This document shows, piece after piece, positions 36,223-45,740 of a DNA stretch of 64,000 nt (within the stretch, counting starts at the first letter, position 1; every line of letters starts with the position of its first letter). The position numbers and the translations under genes are program-made. The notes beneath the pieces were generated by a model that saw nothing but the letters and a program-made list of their open reading frames with translations, searched no databases and was not told where the DNA came from. The stretch lies in NCBI GenBank assembly GCA_003247135.1, contig QKAW01000033.1, positions 86,514 through 150,513 of the forward strand. The letters run 5' to 3'. The DNA is from Spirochaetales bacterium. GTDB lineage: Bacteria; Spirochaetota; Spirochaetia; DSM-2461.

Positions 36223-37160
36223 TACTCTTTGCTTTCTTCGGCCCAATCAGGTTTAGTTATTTTTGCATCTTCGTAAATTTTGTCAAAGAAATTATCAACT
36301 TTTATTCTTTGAGCTATATAAGTTCTTGCTTCCTCAAGGGTTGCAAATGTCTCTTCGGTTCTGTCTTCTACCAGAATTAAGTGGTATCCGTACTGGGATA
36401 ATACAGGTCCACTAACCTGATTTACAGGAATTGTAAATGCTACTTCCTCAAATTCTGGAACCATTTGTCCTCTTTGAAAACCACCTAATTGTCCGCCATT
36501 TGGTGCAGATGGCCCTTGAGAGTATTGAATTGCGGCTTCGGCAAAATCCATTCCTGCCATTATCTTTTCTCTAACTTCTGTAATATCTTTAAGAGCCTGC
36601 TCTTTGTTGGTATCATCTACAAGAAATAGAATATGTCGGGCAGAATTAACAGCAGCATCCTGCTTAAATACTGTTTCTTTGTTTTCATTATAAAAATTTT
36701 CAATATCTTCTTCCGGAACTTCAATATCCTGGTCTGCGGCATATTGGCTTAGGTCTGATAGTCTTTGTTGATATCTGAATTCATCTTTAATTTCATCAAA
36801 TGTGTAACCTCTGGATTCAATATCATTTATTAAAGCTTCTTCAGAACCGTATTGAAGGGATAGTTGAGCCATTTGCTGTTCCAAAAGTTCTTCATTTACA
36901 GCAATATTCAACTCATCCATTTTTTTCGTATGAGCAATTTTAAAAATCATGTTATTTAAAATTTGGGAGTGAAACATCACTTTTTCTTCATCTGTCATAA
37001 CATAATCTTCGGGAACCATTGCTTTTGTCAATTTTGCAACTTCAATGTCAAACTCTTCCTGAGTTATTTTTACGTTTGATACCTTTGCTATAGCTCTATT
37101 TTCCGGTGTTGTACATCCAAACAGAAGTGCTGCTATGCACAATAGTAAAATTTTTTTCAT
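36222..37160 (-). CDS. PrsA-like parvulin lipoprotein
   Basis: A 312-aa lipoprotein (lipobox LLFGC) with a SurA_N-like chaperone half and a parvulin domain at about residues 175-275 (NSARHILFLV, GGQLGGFQRGQMVPEFEE, GYHLILVED). It helps fold proteins in the periplasm. It is the exported counterpart of the cytoplasmic parvulin at 24342. It is 26 bases after the arginase gene and coupled to the CPBP protease. Confidence 0.9.
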   Translation of the reverse strand: MKKILLLCIAALLFGCTTPENRAIAKVSNVKITQEEFDIEVAKLTKAMVPEDYVMTDEEKVMFHSQILNNMIFKIAHTKKMDELNIAVNEELLEQQMAQLSLQYGSEEALINDIESRGYTFDEIKDEFRYQQRLSDLSQYAADQDIEVPEEDIENFYNENKETVFKQDAAVNSARHILFLVDDTNKEQALKDITEVREKIMAGMDFAEAAIQYSQGPSAPNGGQLGGFQRGQMVPEFEEVAFTIPVNQVSGPVLSQYGYHLILVEDRTEETFATLEEARTYIAQRIKVDNFFDKIYEDAKITKPDWAEESKE

Positions 37161-37186
37161 TCAATCCTCTTTTTGTTCAATTTAAA

Positions 37187-38098
37187 TTAGTACATCTCTT
37201 TACCAAAGGCATGGCATAAAAGTTCTACAGCTATTTCTGCTGTTCTGTTATACATATCTAGGGCAGGGTTTACTTCAACAAGTTCAAAACTGGTTACTTT
37301 TTCACATTTTGAGATTACTTCCAATAATAATGCAGCTTCTCTATAGTGTAAACCACCTAAAACCTGGGTTCCTGTTCCTGGAGCCTCAAGGGGATCCAGG
37401 GAGTCCACATCAAATGAGATATGAACATTGTCAACTCCTCTTGTAGCAATTTCCACTGCTTCGTGAGCAACATTGGTTATTCCTTTTTTTATAATATCCA
37501 TCATTGTAAATACTGTTACACGAGAACTTTTTAGAAGTGCCGCTTCCTCTTTATCAATATCTCTTGCTGCAATTATTACACAATTCTCTTCTCTCACTGT
37601 GGGGGAGGGGCCAACACCTAAAAGTTCTCTGTTTCCTCTCCCTGTTGCTATTGCTAGTGGCATACCGTGTATGTTCCCGCTTGGTGATGTTTCGGTTGTG
37701 TTAAAATCCCCATGGGCATCAATCCAGATTAGCCCGGAATTCCCATTATGGAGCTTTTTCATTCCCGCTAGAGTTCCAATTGCAATACTGTGATCCCCAC
37801 CTAAAACCAGAGGCATGTATCCTGAATCAAGGATTCGTTCTATTCTCTCTTTTAAAAGTGTACATGTATCCATTATTATATTTAAATAATTTAATCCCAG
37901 GCTATCAGGATCTATGGAGTCGAATTGATCTACAGTGTAACAGTCAACAGTTCCAAAATCCTTGACGTCATGACCTAATGCTCTGAGTTTGGATATTACT
38001 CCGGCTACTCTTAAAGCTCCAGGCCCCATATCAACACCTTTTTTTGAAGCTCCAACATCCTGTGGTACACCTACAATACCAATTTTCTTAAATTTCAT
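37187..38098 (-). CDS. rocF: Arginase
   Basis: A 303-aa ureohydrolase that splits arginine to ornithine and urea. Manganese-site motifs are complete: GGDHSIAIG, DAHGDFNT, SGNIHGMPLA and SFDVDSLDP, and the C-terminal EVNP. SGNIHGMPLA favours arginase over agmatinase. It is the first gene of an operon with the foldase, protease and trxB. Confidence 0.93.
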   Translation of the reverse strand: MKFKKIGIVGVPQDVGASKKGVDMGPGALRVAGVISKLRALGHDVKDFGTVDCYTVDQFDSIDPDSLGLNYLNIIMDTCTLLKERIERILDSGYMPLVLGGDHSIAIGTLAGMKKLHNGNSGLIWIDAHGDFNTTETSPSGNIHGMPLAIATGRGNRELLGVGPSPTVREENCVIIAARDIDKEEAALLKSSRVTVFTMMDIIKKGITNVAHEAVEIATRGVDNVHISFDVDSLDPLEAPGTGTQVLGGLHYREAALLLEVISKCEKVTSFELVEVNPALDMYNRTAEIAVELLCHAFGKEMY

Positions 38099-38144
38099 AG
38101 AAAAAATAATATCATAATAGTACTATAAAGGAAATGGAGAAATT

Positions 38145-38366
38145 ATGAGAAGATTTTTTGAATATGGCCTGTTTTCTGCAGCTATTCTTTGCCTTGTTTA
38201 CTTTCTAGTTGCACTTTTTACAGGTGTGGCTATTACAATAACAACCCTGCTGCTTTGCGTTGCCGGAAGTATTCTATCAGGGCTTTTGGTTGCTGTTCTT
38301 CTAATAATTTTCTCTCCGGGTAAGCATATTAAAGAGGGTGAAGAGGATCATTATATAAGAAGATAG
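38145..38366 (+). CDS. Small membrane protein, 73 aa, unknown
   Basis: A 73-residue protein with two predicted membrane helices (FSAAILCLVYFLVALF; TLLLCVAGSILSGLLVAVLLI) and a charged C-terminus. GGAG precedes the ATG. It is divergent from the arginase gene, and its last 16 bases overlap the convergent serine-dehydratase-like gene. No family recognised. Confidence 0.65.
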   Translation: MRRFFEYGLFSAAILCLVYFLVALFTGVAITITTLLLCVAGSILSGLLVAVLLIIFSPGKHIKEGEEDHYIRR

Positions 38367-39463
38367 CTGTCTTCCATCGTTATTTTATAAAAGAAATCAA
38401 TCTCTTTACTGAGATTTTTATCAGATAACAGAGCCCAAGTGGCGTGGTTAAGTGCATTTGTTGCTCCCAGGGCATTTAATTCTATATAGTCCAGGTGTGG
38501 GGAGATTGTCCTTTTTTTCTCCTGGTCCAGATTATTAAGGGCTATTGATGCTGCAGCAATAATCTGTTTAGGAGTCCCTCCCATTATCTGGGTAGCCGCT
38601 GCACTTGCCATTGCAGTTGCAATTATAATATCTGTATATATATTTCCATTAAGGATCTCTTTAAATAGGAGTTTTCCTATCATCCCTGCTGTTAAGAGTC
38701 CTCTAACAACCCTAATGTCAGAAAGTTTGTAAGTTTCCTTTAGTGTAAATAACACAGCAGGAATTATTCCTGCACTCTCCGCAGTTGGTGCTCCAACAAC
38801 AAATTTTCCTGAAGCACTCTCCTCAATCACTGCTAGGGAGTATGCAATTGTTTTACTTAATTCCTGTATAAAATCCCTATTTTTTATAGCTCTTGATAGG
38901 AAAAGTGATGCTCTTCTTGTTTTTACATCAGTTCCAGGCAGTCCCCCCTCAACTTCCAGACCAATATTTATGGTTTTTAGCATTAAGCTCCATTTTACCT
39001 CCATATACTCAATGAGGTTCGATGAATCAGTATGAATAGCGTATTCCCAAATTGTTCTTCCATTCTCATAAGTCCATTCCAGTAGTTCGCTTGTTGAGGA
39101 TTTTGAAGTGTCCAGTTCAATCTGTTCAGACTCTTCTCCCAATTTATTAAAAAAGTATGTCTTTTCTGCAAATATACTTTTCTCTTTTGTATAAGCCTGA
39201 AATTTTGCTGCAGTAATATCTTTGGGGAATTCATTTTCATCATCTAAGACTATCTTAGCAACATAGGGTGAAATAGCTTTTTTTAAAGCCTGTACTGTAA
39301 AATTCTCCTCTGACTCTGAAATAAACTTGCCATATAGAGTAACTTTTATTGTTGTAATATCCCTGCATTCGTCCTTAAAATCTTTAGCTGCTCTATATGG
39401 ATGTATAGAGTATTGACTACTTGGCCCTGGTCCTTCGATAAATAGATTTTTAATTGATATCAT
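38351..39463 (-). CDS. L-serine dehydratase-like protein lacking the Fe-S cysteine ligands
   Basis: A 370-aa protein with the fold signatures of single-chain L-serine dehydratase: GPGPSSQYSIHPYRAA near the start, EVEGGLPG, GAPTAESAGIIPAVLF, and IELNALGATNALNHA near the end. In functional enzymes the corresponding places carry GACG, a GCQGEVG-like motif and PCIERNA, which supply the 4Fe-4S ligands. Here the only Cys in the whole protein is in the N-terminal DECRD. Dehydratase activity of the usual type is therefore unlikely. The start is ATG 39463 behind AAGGTGA, not the track's 39499. It may be a repurposed paralogue. Confidence 0.72.
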   Translation of the reverse strand: MISIKNLFIEGPGPSSQYSIHPYRAAKDFKDECRDITTIKVTLYGKFISESEENFTVQALKKAISPYVAKIVLDDENEFPKDITAAKFQAYTKEKSIFAEKTYFFNKLGEESEQIELDTSKSSTSELLEWTYENGRTIWEYAIHTDSSNLIEYMEVKWSLMLKTINIGLEVEGGLPGTDVKTRRASLFLSRAIKNRDFIQELSKTIAYSLAVIEESASGKFVVGAPTAESAGIIPAVLFTLKETYKLSDIRVVRGLLTAGMIGKLLFKEILNGNIYTDIIIATAMASAAATQIMGGTPKQIIAAASIALNNLDQEKKRTISPHLDYIELNALGATNALNHATWALLSDKNLSKEIDFFYKITMEDSYLLI

Positions 39464-39582
39464 ACTGTCACCTTTTTTAATAATATAAATAATAGGCAAT
39501 GAACTATTTATTTACAAATTATTTTTTAATTATTTCGAATTTTCTTTTAAAGATGTCTAAATCCATATATATTATTGAGTTA

Positions 39583-40656
39583 ATGAAAAGATTTTTATTA
39601 ATTTTATTTTTTATTGAGTTCCACTTTTTTTCTTCTGCTCAGGAAGTTGTTAAACTTACTTTTGCAGGGGATCTTATGGCTCATGATATAAATTTCAGAA
39701 CAGAACCATTAACAGATATCTATAAAGGTGTTTCAGACACTCTTCTGGAAGATGATCTGAGCTTTGTTAATCTGGAATTTCCTGTGGATGATGATAGAGA
39801 ACAGTCTTCATACCCATCCTTTAATGTTCATTCAACTTATATTGAGGCTGCAATAGATAGCGGTTTTGATATTTTTTCTCTTGGTAATAATCACACAAAT
39901 GATTTTGGTCTCAAAAGTTTACAAAAAACAGTTGCTAATATGAAAAAGTTTGAGAGAGAAAAGATGATCACCTATTCTGGAGTTTTTGATGATGATTTTA
40001 AATTCAAAACCCAGACAATTCAGATAGGGGAGCTTAAAATCGGATTTATAGCAGTTACACAATTTAACAACAATTACTGGAATAAAGAGGGTGCAAAGAG
40101 AGTTTACAAAGTCGATTATAAACTTGAAGAGGAGAGTAGTGATTTTCTGTCCTATATTGAGAGTATAGATAATGATTTTGACTGTCTTGTTTTATCATAT
40201 CATGGTGGAGAAGAGTATAAGCCTAAACCATCCCTTGAACGGTTGGAGTTTTTTGATAAATTGATAATTGCAGGTGTAGATATTTTGTGGGGTCATCATC
40301 CCCATGTTTTACAGCCATGGAAGCTTATTGAAGGTGAAAATGGAGATAAATTAATTATGTATTCCATGGGTAATTTTATCTCCGGGCAGTTAGCAATTGT
40401 AGACCCTGTTGATCATGACCTTAATTTTGCAGCCACCGGATTTTCAGCACTTTTTAAGGTTGAACTCGAGTTAGTTGATGGTAAACTGAAGATAAGAAAA
40501 GCAGAGCCGGATTTAATTGCAAATGTTCGAAATAGTAACAACTTTTTTGTAGCTGTTAACAAGGATGATGCTTTAACTATGGAAATGAACCATGATTGGT
40601 CAGAATTTTATAAGAAAATGTTTAGTATTGCAGAGAGCAGAATAAGGAATAATTAA
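39583..40656 (+). CDS. CapA-family (PGA_cap) secreted metallophosphatase-like protein
   Basis: A 357-aa protein from ATG 39583, with a signal peptide (MKRFLLILFFIEFHFFSSA). CapA motifs are FAGDLMAHD, NLEFPVDDD, SLGNNHTNDFG, SYHGGEEY, GHHPHVLQPW and MGNF. The family includes poly-gamma-glutamate capsule proteins and phosphatases, so it probably acts on the cell envelope; substrate unknown. The track start 28 codons earlier has no support as it would put residues before the signal peptide. It shares one base with the topB start. Confidence 0.85.
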   Translation: MKRFLLILFFIEFHFFSSAQEVVKLTFAGDLMAHDINFRTEPLTDIYKGVSDTLLEDDLSFVNLEFPVDDDREQSSYPSFNVHSTYIEAAIDSGFDIFSLGNNHTNDFGLKSLQKTVANMKKFEREKMITYSGVFDDDFKFKTQTIQIGELKIGFIAVTQFNNNYWNKEGAKRVYKVDYKLEEESSDFLSYIESIDNDFDCLVLSYHGGEEYKPKPSLERLEFFDKLIIAGVDILWGHHPHVLQPWKLIEGENGDKLIMYSMGNFISGQLAIVDPVDHDLNFAATGFSALFKVELELVDGKLKIRKAEPDLIANVRNSNNFFVAVNKDDALTMEMNHDWSEFYKKMFSIAESRIRNN

Positions 40657-42683
40657 TGAAAACTGTTATACTTGCTGAGAAGCCATCGGTTGGTAAAGAG
40701 ATTGCCCGAGTTTTAAAATGTTTTAAAACAAGCAGAAACTATATTGAAGGTGATAAATATATTGTTACATGGGCAATGGGGCATCTTGTAGAACTTGCGG
40801 ATCCTGAAGTTTATAATAAAGAGTTTGCTAAATGGAGTTTGGATACTCTTCCTATGTTACCTGACAGAATGAAACATCGGGTAATTAAAAAAAGTTCTGG
40901 TCAATTTAAAACAATTCAGGGAATATTTAGACGTGATGATGTTAATAATTTAATAGTAGCCACAGATGCAGGCCGAGAGGGTGAACTTGTCGCCAGGTGG
41001 ATTATGAGATTGGCAGGCTGGAAGGGGAATTTTTCACGATTATGGATTAGTTCCCAAACTGACGGTGCAATTAAAACAGGCCTCGAAAATCTAAAACCTG
41101 GTCATGATTTTGATAATTTACTAATGGCTGCAGAATGTAGGGCGGAAGCTGATTGGCTTGTAGGATTGAATATAACCAGAGCTTTAACCTGTAAGTACGA
41201 TATGAGGCTTAGTGCTGGCCGTGTCCAGACTCCTACCCTTGGAATTATAATCTCCAGAGAAGATGAAATAGAAAATTTTAGAAGTGAATCTTACTGGACA
41301 ATATCTTCAAGTTTTGGCTCATTTGATGCTCAGTGGAAAAATTCAAATGGTCAGGAGAGGTTGTTTAGTAAAGAGGTTGCAGACAAAATAGTAGATAACT
41401 GTATAAATAAAGCAGCTTTAGTTAAGGATTTAAATTTTAAGGAGAGTGTCGAAAATCCCCCATTGGCCTATGATTTAACATCGTTGCAACAGGATGGAGA
41501 CAGAATATTAGGGTTTTCAGCTAAAGAAACTTTAAAGATTCTGCAAAATTTATACGAGAAACATAAAATTGTAACATATCCAAGAACCGATTCTAAATAT
41601 ATAACTCCTGATATAGTTCCAACACTTGGAAAGAGATTATTGGCAATAAAAGAGACCCAGTTTAAGAAATCTGTAGAAACTCTTCTTGAAGAGGATTTAA
41701 ACCCTGGGAAAAGTTTTGTTGATCAGAGTAAAGTAGGTGATCACCATGCAATTATCCCAACCGAGGAATCTGTAAATATTTCTCAGTTATCCAGAGAGGA
41801 GAAAATGCTTTGGGAGATAATTGTTAAGCGGTTTTTATCGGTTTTATCTGCCCCTTCGAGAAGCACTCATATAACAGCAACTCTGGAGTGTAACGGGGAA
41901 ATATTTGTCACTAAAAGCAGGAAAACTATTTTTAAAGGGTGGAGATCTGTTGAAAACATATATAACGATTCTCCCCAGGATTTAAAGGAATTAAAAGTTG
42001 GAGATTTGGTGGATATTCAATCGATTAAAGCTGTACGAGGTGAGACTTCACCCCCTTTAAGATTCACAGAGGGAACCCTGTTGGAAGCCATGGATAATCC
42101 TGTTAAGTATATGCTGGATAAAAGTTTAAAAGAGTCAATATCCTCCGGATTGGGAACACCGGCTACCAGAGCAGATATTATTGAAAAGCTATTTTCTTCC
42201 TGTTATGTAGAAAAAAAAGGTAAATTCCTCTACCCAACTCCTCAAGGTAAGGAGTTATTGTCTGTGGTTCCTGATATGTTAAAATATCCTGATTTAACTG
42301 CAAAATGGGAGAGTGTTTTCGAAGATATAGCTATGGGGAAAATAAAGTCCAATCAGTTTTTAAAAGAGATTCGTTTAAAAACAGGAAATATTGTTAGCGA
42401 AATTAGAGATAGTTCAAAGGTTTTTGAGCCTTCCGGTTTAAGTAGTGAGGTTTGTCCTATGTGTGGGAAGAATCTTCTTTCAGTTAACGATAAAAAGGGT
42501 CGTTTAAAAAAGGTTTGCAGATCTATGGCCTGTGGATTTGAAGAAAGTGAAGGTAAAAAAAGCAGAAAGGATTTTGCAAGAGAGAAAGCAATGGGACGAA
42601 GATTAATTAAACAGTACTCCGATGACTCAAAGGATACTGTAACTCTTGGTGATATGTTAAAAGCCGCTATGGATAAAAAATGA
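40656..42683 (+). CDS. topB: DNA topoisomerase III
   Basis: A 675-aa type IA topoisomerase. TOPRIM motif AEKPSVGKEIA and DAGREGE, strand-binding LSAGRVQTPTLG, and the active-site Tyr in YPRTDSKY are clear. The C-terminus has a single Cys-rich zinc-type element (CPMCGK ... CRSMACGF). It decatenates DNA. Start overlaps the preceding stop (TAATG), and ATGA couples it to the next gene. Confidence 0.95.
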   Translation: MKTVILAEKPSVGKEIARVLKCFKTSRNYIEGDKYIVTWAMGHLVELADPEVYNKEFAKWSLDTLPMLPDRMKHRVIKKSSGQFKTIQGIFRRDDVNNLIVATDAGREGELVARWIMRLAGWKGNFSRLWISSQTDGAIKTGLENLKPGHDFDNLLMAAECRAEADWLVGLNITRALTCKYDMRLSAGRVQTPTLGIIISREDEIENFRSESYWTISSSFGSFDAQWKNSNGQERLFSKEVADKIVDNCINKAALVKDLNFKESVENPPLAYDLTSLQQDGDRILGFSAKETLKILQNLYEKHKIVTYPRTDSKYITPDIVPTLGKRLLAIKETQFKKSVETLLEEDLNPGKSFVDQSKVGDHHAIIPTEESVNISQLSREEKMLWEIIVKRFLSVLSAPSRSTHITATLECNGEIFVTKSRKTIFKGWRSVENIYNDSPQDLKELKVGDLVDIQSIKAVRGETSPPLRFTEGTLLEAMDNPVKYMLDKSLKESISSGLGTPATRADIIEKLFSSCYVEKKGKFLYPTPQGKELLSVVPDMLKYPDLTAKWESVFEDIAMGKIKSNQFLKEIRLKTGNIVSEIRDSSKVFEPSGLSSEVCPMCGKNLLSVNDKKGRLKKVCRSMACGFEESEGKKSRKDFAREKAMGRRLIKQYSDDSKDTVTLGDMLKAAMDKK

Positions 42684-43285
42684 TAAGAAAATTATTTATT
42701 TTAATTATTTTAATTAATATTACACTCTGTTTCTCTTTAGAAGTAGGTTTTACTGGAGGAGTATCTACATTAAATTACGCAGAATTAGGTAGTAATAACA
42801 AGGATGATCTTTATACATTCAACTCAACCCTTTTTGGAGTCGATACAAGTTTAGATTTTGATAAAATATTTATAAAAAATAGTATAAAAACAGAAGTCCC
42901 ATATAATTTATCTTTAACCGATTCATTTGGTAAAGATGATGATAACTATCTCATTAATTTAATCTATTTTGGAGGGAATCTGCAGTTAGGGATAGGATAT
43001 AAGCTCTTATCTATAAATTCTTTTTTTGTTAAAAGTCTGGTTTTGGTTAATCTTGACTATATTTATTTAAGAGATAATCTTCCCGGACATTATGATGAGT
43101 ATACTTATTTTGTTTTGGGACCGGGGCTGGAAATTGATGCAGGATATAAGGTTTCCTCAAAAATAAGTCTATCGGTAAGATCTAATTTTAGTTTTAATTT
43201 ACTACCAATTAATAATAGGGCAGGAACTCTGAAATTTTCAAATAATTGGCAAGTTCTTGCCGGGATATCATATTTATTATTTTAA
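42680..43285 (+). CDS. Putative small outer-membrane beta-barrel protein, 201 aa
   Basis: A signal peptide (MIRKLFILIILINITLCFS) is followed by alternating hydrophobic/polar strands rich in Asn, Tyr and Leu, and the protein ends VLAGISYLLF with a terminal Phe, as in barrel proteins. It starts by an ATGA overlap with topB. I do not recognise a family. Confidence 0.6.
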   Translation: MIRKLFILIILINITLCFSLEVGFTGGVSTLNYAELGSNNKDDLYTFNSTLFGVDTSLDFDKIFIKNSIKTEVPYNLSLTDSFGKDDDNYLINLIYFGGNLQLGIGYKLLSINSFFVKSLVLVNLDYIYLRDNLPGHYDEYTYFVLGPGLEIDAGYKVSSKISLSVRSNFSFNLLPINNRAGTLKFSNNWQVLAGISYLLF

Positions 43286-43288
43286 TTC

Positions 43289-43316
43289 TTGACTTCTAAT
43301 TTAAAGATTCTAGTAT
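43289..43316 (+). promoter_or_regulatory. Candidate promoter of the Mrp/complex I-like operon
   Basis: TTGACT and TAGTAT are separated by 16 bases, starting 4 bases after the previous stop. The first gene follows after a GGAGG ribosome site. No other promoter-like gap occurs until about 56.5 kb. Confidence 0.5.
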
Positions 43317-43344
43317 TTATATAGTATCTTAATTGGAGGTTTGA

Positions 43345-43842
43345 ATGAATAAGCTACGGTTTCGTGTCCCCCTGGTCATAATGGTTTTTGGGCTATGGGC
43401 AATTTTAGTTCTGCCTATTACTACTCCTAAATTAATAATTGGAGTAGTGCTATCTGTTATATTTCTGATTATACCTTTTCCCGGTGCTGAAGTTTACGGG
43501 GATTTAAAATTTTCATTTAAAAAAGTAGCATATTTTATTGCTTACATTTTTTATTTCTTGTGGGCAGTTGTAAAGTCAAATTTAGACGTCGCCTTCAGAG
43601 TTTTATCCCCACAACTACCAATAAATCCTGGAATTGTTAAAGTTAAAACTAAACTGAAAAGCAGTTTGGGCAGGCTCGTACTGGCTAATAGTATTACATT
43701 AACCCCGGGTACAATTACTGTTGATATTGAAAATGAGTTTTTGTATATACACTGGATAAATATCGATACTGAAAATCAGGAATTGGCAACGGGTAAAATA
43801 GTCCAGGGTTTCGAGAAATATCTGGAGGTGATCTTTGGCTGA
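43345..43842 (+). CDS. mrpE: Mrp antiporter subunit E (MnhE/MbhA-like)
   Basis: A 165-aa MrpE protein with N-terminal hydrophobic helices and a soluble end. The family pattern is seen as VAFRVLSPQLPINPGIVKV and LANSITLTPGTITVDI. It is the first gene of a long operon. GGAGG precedes the ATG. It is a small membrane subunit of the cation/proton antiporter module. Confidence 0.9.
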   Translation: MNKLRFRVPLVIMVFGLWAILVLPITTPKLIIGVVLSVIFLIIPFPGAEVYGDLKFSFKKVAYFIAYIFYFLWAVVKSNLDVAFRVLSPQLPINPGIVKVKTKLKSSLGRLVLANSITLTPGTITVDIENEFLYIHWINIDTENQELATGKIVQGFEKYLEVIFG

Positions 43843-44104
43843 CTTAATTCTTTTTATAGCTTGTTCAATAATTTTACTCTCAATATTACTTACATTTATT
43901 CGTTTAATAAAAGGTCCTGACTACATGAACAGAGTAGTTGCTTTTGATGTTATGACAATATCCTCAATTTCATTAATTATTTTCATTTCATATTTTTTAA
44001 AAAGATCTATTTACATCGATGTATCCCTTGTTTATGCCCTTCTAAGTTTTATAGGTGTTATAGCAGTTGCAAGGTTTAGTGAAAAAGGAGATTTGGATGA
44101 TTGA
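43835..44104 (+). CDS. mrpF: Mrp antiporter subunit F
   Basis: An 89-aa protein with three membrane helices. IRLIKGPDYMNRVVAFDVM is the MrpF/MnhF signature (RxxxGPxxxDR-type). The start is TTG, fixed by GGAGGTGA within the mrpE 3' end. Overlaps mrpE by 8 and mrpG by 8 bases. Confidence 0.9.
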   Translation: MADLILFIACSIILLSILLTFIRLIKGPDYMNRVVAFDVMTISSISLIIFISYFLKRSIYIDVSLVYALLSFIGVIAVARFSEKGDLDD

Positions 44105-44447
44105 TATAATAGCTTCAGTAGTTATTCTTGTTGGGGCACTATTTTTACTTCTGGCAAGTATTGGATTACTACGAATGCCAGATTTGTATAATAGAATGCA
44201 GGCAGGAACAAAGGCTACAACACTTGGAAGTATTCTAATATTTTTAGGGTTTATAATTTTAAATGGTGATAATTGGTCCAAATATCTTCTTTTAATAATT
44301 TTTATTTTTTTTACAAATCCTCTATCATCCCATGCACTGGCAAGAGCTGCTCATTTTATGGGAATTAACCCTATTTTGGATAGAGAGTCAGAAATTTCCC
44401 CAAGGGATGATTTAAAAACAGAGAAAGATACGGAGGCAGAGTCGTGA
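44097..44447 (+). CDS. mrpG: Mrp antiporter subunit G
   Basis: A 116-aa three-helix protein with GLLRMPDLYNRMQAGTKATTLG, the MrpG/MnhG signature, and SSHALARAAH. The track starts 10 codons early; AAGGAGA and the ATG at 44097 overlap the mrpF stop. Confidence 0.92.
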   Translation: MIDIIASVVILVGALFLLLASIGLLRMPDLYNRMQAGTKATTLGSILIFLGFIILNGDNWSKYLLLIIFIFFTNPLSSHALARAAHFMGINPILDRESEISPRDDLKTEKDTEAES

Positions 44448-44692
44448 TTATTGTAGTTATTATAATTTTATCTCTTATAGCTCTGGTATCTGCCATTATG
44501 GCCATTATCTCCACAGACATGGTCAGTTCCATAATTTTTGGCGGAGTAGTCTCACTGGTAGCTTCAGTAATATATCTTGTTTATGGTTCCCCGGACGTGG
44601 CAATGACTGAAGCCGCAATAGGTTCTGGTCTTACAACCGTTGTATTTCTCTTTGCATGGTTTAGAGTTAAACATTTAGGAGGGAAAGAGTGA
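44444..44692 (+). CDS. MbhD-like subunit (MrpA C-terminal DUF4040-type domain)
   Basis: An 82-aa membrane protein. YLVYGSPDVAMTEAAIGSG is the conserved segment that in MrpA occurs in the C-terminal part and in Mbh/Mbx/Mbs complexes is a separate subunit. GTG start in a GTGA overlap with mrpG. Its presence as a separate gene places this cluster with Mbh/Mbx-type rather than classical Mrp operons. Confidence 0.85.
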   Translation: MIIVVIIILSLIALVSAIMAIISTDMVSSIIFGGVVSLVASVIYLVYGSPDVAMTEAAIGSGLTTVVFLFAWFRVKHLGGKE

Positions 44693-45381
44693 TTAAAAGG
44701 TTTTTTACAATAATTTTAATGGTGTTTTTTGCATCACTGTTCTTTCCTTTGGTAGGATTAATTAGTGATAGAGATAGTGTCAGTTCTCTAGCAAAAGATT
44801 ATCTAGTTCAGGGAAGGGATGATTTTGGTGCAGCTAATATAGTTACAGCTGTAGTTGTTTCCTACAGGGGACTGGATACATTGGGAGAAGTAACTGTTTT
44901 ATTTGCAGCAGCAGCTGGAATCTCTCTGGTTTTTAAAGGTTTAAGAAATGAAGGAAAAGATAAAAAATATAGGGTTAACCCTCCATCAGAAATATTAAGA
45001 ACTGGTGCAAGAGTTCTTCTACCTCTAATTTTTATCTTTGGAGTCTATATTTTTATTAATGGTCATTTAACTCCTGGTGGTGGGTTTCAGGGAGGTGTTG
45101 TAATTGCATCTGGTATCCTCCTAGCCTTTTTTGCAGGTAATATAAAAGAGTTAAATCATGGGTTTGTGACTTTTATTGAGAGTGCTGCCGGTTTCTCCTA
45201 TGTTGCAGTAGGGCTTTTAGGAATCTGGCTAGCTGGAGGTTTTTTAGATCCAAGATTTCTTCCTATGGGTGAATTTGGTTCTCTCTTTAGTGCCGGAGCT
45301 ATACCGGTTATTTATTCTCTGATAGGTCTGAAAGTCGGTTCGGAAATGTCAGGAATTATTGATGCCATAAGGAGTTATTGA
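44689..45381 (+). CDS. mrpB: Mrp antiporter subunit B, with MbhE-like N-terminal part
   Basis: A 230-aa membrane protein. The N-terminal 90 residues (YRGLDTLGEVTVLFAAA) match the MbhE/MrpA-end segment. The C-terminal 130 residues (LPLIFIFGVYIFINGHLTPGGGFQGGV) are MrpB proper. So it combines two elements that are separate in some Mbh operons. GTG start overlapping the previous stop. Confidence 0.88.
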   Translation: MIKRFFTIILMVFFASLFFPLVGLISDRDSVSSLAKDYLVQGRDDFGAANIVTAVVVSYRGLDTLGEVTVLFAAAAGISLVFKGLRNEGKDKKYRVNPPSEILRTGARVLLPLIFIFGVYIFINGHLTPGGGFQGGVVIASGILLAFFAGNIKELNHGFVTFIESAAGFSYVAVGLLGIWLAGGFLDPRFLPMGEFGSLFSAGAIPVIYSLIGLKVGSEMSGIIDAIRSY

Positions 45382-45740
45382 TGATGACAAATTTACTTTT
45401 TATTCTTGCCGGAGCACTTGTTCTTGTTGGGTTGTGGGGAATATTGACCCGAAGGAATATTTTTAAAATAATAATCGGATTTTCTCTTGTAGATACAGGA
45501 GTTCATGTTTTTCTTGTAGCTATAGGGTACGTTAAGAATGGGACGGCACCAATTTTTGATAAGGAGTACAGCTCTTTACATAGTCTTTTAAATACGGTGG
45601 ATCCTATTCCTTCTGCTCTGGTTTTAACAGCTATAGTTATAGGGCTGGCGGTTACAGCATTAATGCTTAGTTTTGCAGTCAGATTAATTCTAAAAAACAG
45701 AACTCTTTTGGTTGATGGTAAAAAGGAGTTAAAATGGTGA
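45381..45740 (+). CDS. mrpC: Mrp antiporter subunit C (NuoK-like)
   Basis: A 119-aa three-helix protein of the MrpC/MnhC/NuoK family. The features are GLWGILTRRNIFKIIIGFSL, DPIPSALVLTAIVIG and a C-terminal ALMLSFAV. AAGGAG lies six bases before ATG 45381, so this start is preferred to the TTG one codon earlier. It overlaps the next gene by 7 bases. Confidence 0.92.
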   Translation: MMTNLLFILAGALVLVGLWGILTRRNIFKIIIGFSLVDTGVHVFLVAIGYVKNGTAPIFDKEYSSLHSLLNTVDPIPSALVLTAIVIGLAVTALMLSFAVRLILKNRTLLVDGKKELKW

